This document shows positions 62,162 to 64,000 of a stretch of 64,000 bases of DNA, one piece after another; the stretch's first letter is position 1, and the number at the start of each line of letters is the position of its first letter. The DNA comes from Ruminococcus sp. AM22-13. Its GTDB lineage: Bacteria; Bacillota; Clostridia; Lachnospirales; Lachnospiraceae. The stretch spans positions 1 through 64,000 of the forward strand of contig NZ_QRIL01000013.1 in NCBI RefSeq assembly GCF_003471165.1. The letters run 5' to 3'. The notes below the pieces were generated by a model. The model did not search any database. It saw nothing but the letters and a program-made list of their open reading frames with translations, and had not been told where the DNA came from. The position numbers and the translations under genes are program-made.

Positions 62162-62599
62162 ATGGATTTAGAGAAGATTGAAGGATTGGTAAAGATTATT
62201 GAGGATTCATCCCTTAACGAATTCACATATAAGGACAAGGATGTAAAGATTACAATGAGCAAGCTGGATCATCCTCCTGTAGTTGCAGCGGGAGTACCTG
62301 TGGCTGCATCTGCACCTGTGAATACAACTGTGGAAAAGGCTGAGGAAGAAGAGGAGGAGAGTCTGTTTATCACTTCTCCTATCGTAGGAACTTTCTATTC
62401 TGCTGCTGCTCCGGATGTACCTGCTTTTGTAAAGGTGGGAGATCAGGTAAAAGCAGGACAGACAGTCTGCATTCTGGAAGCTATGAAGCTTATGAATGAG
62501 ATCCAGAGTGACTATGACTGTGAGATTGAAGCAGTTCTGGTAAGCAATGAACAGAAAGTAGAATACGGACAGCCTCTGTTCCGCGTTAAGAGACTGTAG
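62162..62599 (+). CDS. accB: Biotin carboxyl carrier protein
   Basis: The 145-residue biotin carrier has an AccB-like N-terminus (IEGLVKIIEDSSLNEFTYKD, in part), an Ala/Pro/Glu linker (~45-75), and a C-terminal biotinyl domain with SPIVGTFYSAAAPDVPAF, the protruding-thumb form, and the biotinylated Lys in CILEAMKLMNEI near residue 110. It serves the adjacent biotin carboxylase. In this operon it may act with PxpB/C rather than with AccA/AccD, which are not in the window. Confidence 0.94.
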   Translation: MDLEKIEGLVKIIEDSSLNEFTYKDKDVKITMSKLDHPPVVAAGVPVAASAPVNTTVEKAEEEEEESLFITSPIVGTFYSAAAPDVPAFVKVGDQVKAGQTVCILEAMKLMNEIQSDYDCEIEAVLVSNEQKVEYGQPLFRVKRL

Positions 62600-62617
62600 G
62601 ATAAGGAGGCTTTCATA

Positions 62618-63967
62618 TTGTTTAATAAAATTTTGATCGCCAACCGTGGGGAAATTGCAGTCCGGATCATACGTGCCTGCAGGAATCTGGGGATCCGAAG
62701 TGTGGCTGTTTATTCAAAAGAAGATGCTAAGAGCCTTCATGTACAGCTGGCAGACCAGCGTATCTGTATCGGAGAAGGTCCTGCCAGAAACAGCTACCTG
62801 AACATGGACCGGATCATTGCTGCAGCAGAAAATATGGGAGCAGATGCTATCCATCCCGGTTTTGGCTTTCTTTCAGAAAACAGTGAGTTTGTACGTAAAT
62901 GTAAAGAAAACGGAATTACTTTTATCGGACCGGATGCAGATGTTATTGATAAGATGGGAAATAAATCCCATGCCCGTAAAACCATGATGGATGCCGGTGT
63001 ACCGGTTGTACCCGGAACAAAAGAACCTGTATACGATGCAGAAACAGGTAAAAAGCTGGCTGAAGAGATCGGATATCCGGTTATGATTAAGGCTTCCTCA
63101 GGAGGCGGCGGTAAGGGTATGCGTGTAGCTGCCAATGAGGATGAATTTGAGTTTCAGTTTAATATGGCACAGAGAGAATCAGCCAATGCTTTCGGGGATG
63201 ATACCATGTACATTGAACGTTTTGTAGAAAATCCCCGCCATGTGGAAATCCAGATTATGGCAGACAGTCATGGAAATGTGGTGGCACTGGGAGAGCGTGA
63301 CTGTTCGGTACAGAGAAATCATCAGAAGCTGATTGAGGAATCCCCGTCCCCTGCCATTGATGAAGAAACCCGCAGGAAAATGAATGAATATGCAGTTCTT
63401 GCTGCGAAAACAGTAGGTTATACCAATGCAGGAACTATTGAATTTATCGTAGATCCAAAAGGCAACTTCTATTTCATGGAAATGAACACCAGAATCCAGG
63501 TTGAGCATGGAGTAACAGAGATGGTTACAGGTACAGATCTGATCATTGAGCAGATCCGTGTGGCTATGGGAGAGGAGTTAAGCTTTAAACAGGAAGATAT
63601 CCGGATTAAAGGACATGCTATTGAATGCCGTATCAACGCAGAGATTCCAGAAAAGAATTTCATGCCAAGTCCCGGAGTAGTACAGCATATGCATCTTCCG
63701 GCAGGCAACGGAGTCCGGGTGGATACTGCCCTTTATACAGGTTATAAGATTCCGTCAGAGTATGATTCCATGATCGCGAAGGTAATCGTCCATGCACCTG
63801 ACAGAGAGGCAGCACTGCAGAAAATGCGCTCTGCGCTGGATGAGATGGTGGTCATGGGTGTGGAGACAAACCTTGATTTCCAGTATCAGATTATGAAGAA
63901 TAATGTATTCTGTGAGGGAAAAGCAGATACCGGATTTATTGAGAATGTACTGAAAATTAAGGGATGA
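62618..63967 (+). CDS. accC: Biotin carboxylase
   Basis: The 449-residue ATP-grasp enzyme carboxylates the biotin of AccB. ILIANRGEIAVRIIRACR opens the preATP-grasp domain, GGGGKGMRVA is the ATP-binding glycine loop near residue 165, RDCSVQRNHQKLIEESPSPA and YFMEMNTRIQVEHGVTE hold catalytic and metal residues. Notably EHGVTE replaces the common EHPVTE, a small change. The start is TTG with AAGGAGG 8 bases upstream. It ends 23 bases before the next ATG at 63991. Confidence 0.95.
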   Translation: MFNKILIANRGEIAVRIIRACRNLGIRSVAVYSKEDAKSLHVQLADQRICIGEGPARNSYLNMDRIIAAAENMGADAIHPGFGFLSENSEFVRKCKENGITFIGPDADVIDKMGNKSHARKTMMDAGVPVVPGTKEPVYDAETGKKLAEEIGYPVMIKASSGGGGKGMRVAANEDEFEFQFNMAQRESANAFGDDTMYIERFVENPRHVEIQIMADSHGNVVALGERDCSVQRNHQKLIEESPSPAIDEETRRKMNEYAVLAAKTVGYTNAGTIEFIVDPKGNFYFMEMNTRIQVEHGVTEMVTGTDLIIEQIRVAMGEELSFKQEDIRIKGHAIECRINAEIPEKNFMPSPGVVQHMHLPAGNGVRVDTALYTGYKIPSEYDSMIAKVIVHAPDREAALQKMRSALDEMVVMGVETNLDFQYQIMKNNVFCEGKADTGFIENVLKIKG

Positions 63968-63990
63968 TAAATAAAAAAGAGGTAAGATAA

Positions 63991-64000
63991 ATGTATACAG
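63991..64000 (+). CDS. Partial gene start, probably pxpA (LamB/YcsF)
   Basis: ATGTATACAG begins here behind AGAGGTAAG and is cut by the window edge. MYT would fit the start of PxpA proteins (M-Y-x-V-D-L-N), and PxpA is the missing third subunit of 5-oxoprolinase, expected beside pxpB/pxpC. Only three codons are visible, so the identity is inferred from context. Confidence 0.45.

Overview
The window reads as chromosome of an anaerobic, low-to-moderate GC Firmicute of the family Lachnospiraceae (Clostridia). The reasons are the gene order dgt-dnaG-rpoD-trmK-nif3, rimP-nusA-rnpM-ylxQ-infB-rbfA-nrnA-truB-ribF-rpsO-pnp and era-recO-glyS, strong AGGAGG ribosome binding sites, TTGACA/TATAAT-type promoters with 17-base spacers, several TTG starts, tRNAs without encoded CCA, and a class A RNase P RNA. 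Genus cannot be fixed from the sequence alone. Nearly all genes lie on the + strand; pyrBI, a small membrane protein, a DUF6062-type protein and a DUF1292 protein are on the - strand.

Layout. 1-3450 is a small accessory patch: a Uma2-type endonuclease-like protein, a nucleotidyltransferase/HEPN pair, an orphan PD-(D/E)XK domain left from a larger ATPase-nuclease, and a SpoIID-like peptidoglycan-binding protein. 3670-9440 holds tRNA-Leu and the replication/transcription operon dgt-dnaG-rpoD-trmK-nif3. 9550-13630 holds a TGS-type nucleoside kinase, rnpB and the pyrBI operon. 14060-21850 holds folC-pheA, a DUF815 ATPase and the polyphosphate pair ppx-ppk. 22000-26770 holds tRNA-Glu and a type IIA topoisomerase pair that looks more like topoisomerase IV than gyrase. 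26890-39690 is the long translation/RNA operon region from rimP to pnp, then nrdG and dut. 39730-58800 is mixed: a FabV/TER reductase, beta-mannosidase, exonuclease III, a GH13-like protein that has lost its catalytic residues, PutP, UDP-galactopyranose mutase, an M16C peptidase, era, recO and glyS. 58960-64000 is one operon: an NRAMP-like transporter, pxpB, pxpC, accB, accC and the first bases of what is probably pxpA.

Most noteworthy. (1) The terminal operon encodes, as separate proteins, all the parts that urea carboxylase carries in one chain (biotin carboxylase, KipI/KipA-like carboxyltransferase pieces, biotin carrier), next to a transporter that lacks the NRAMP metal ligands and behind a perfect operator-like palindrome. 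(2) The GH13 protein at 46376-48268 has degenerate catalytic regions and looks like a pseudoenzyme, perhaps a glycan-binding or regulatory protein. (3) Dispersed palindromic repeats recur in intergenic space. One has terminal inverted repeats and an 8-base target duplication and sits in the folC leader; another, of different sequence, sits in the leader of the topoisomerase pair. I found no CRISPR array, prophage or complete insertion sequence.
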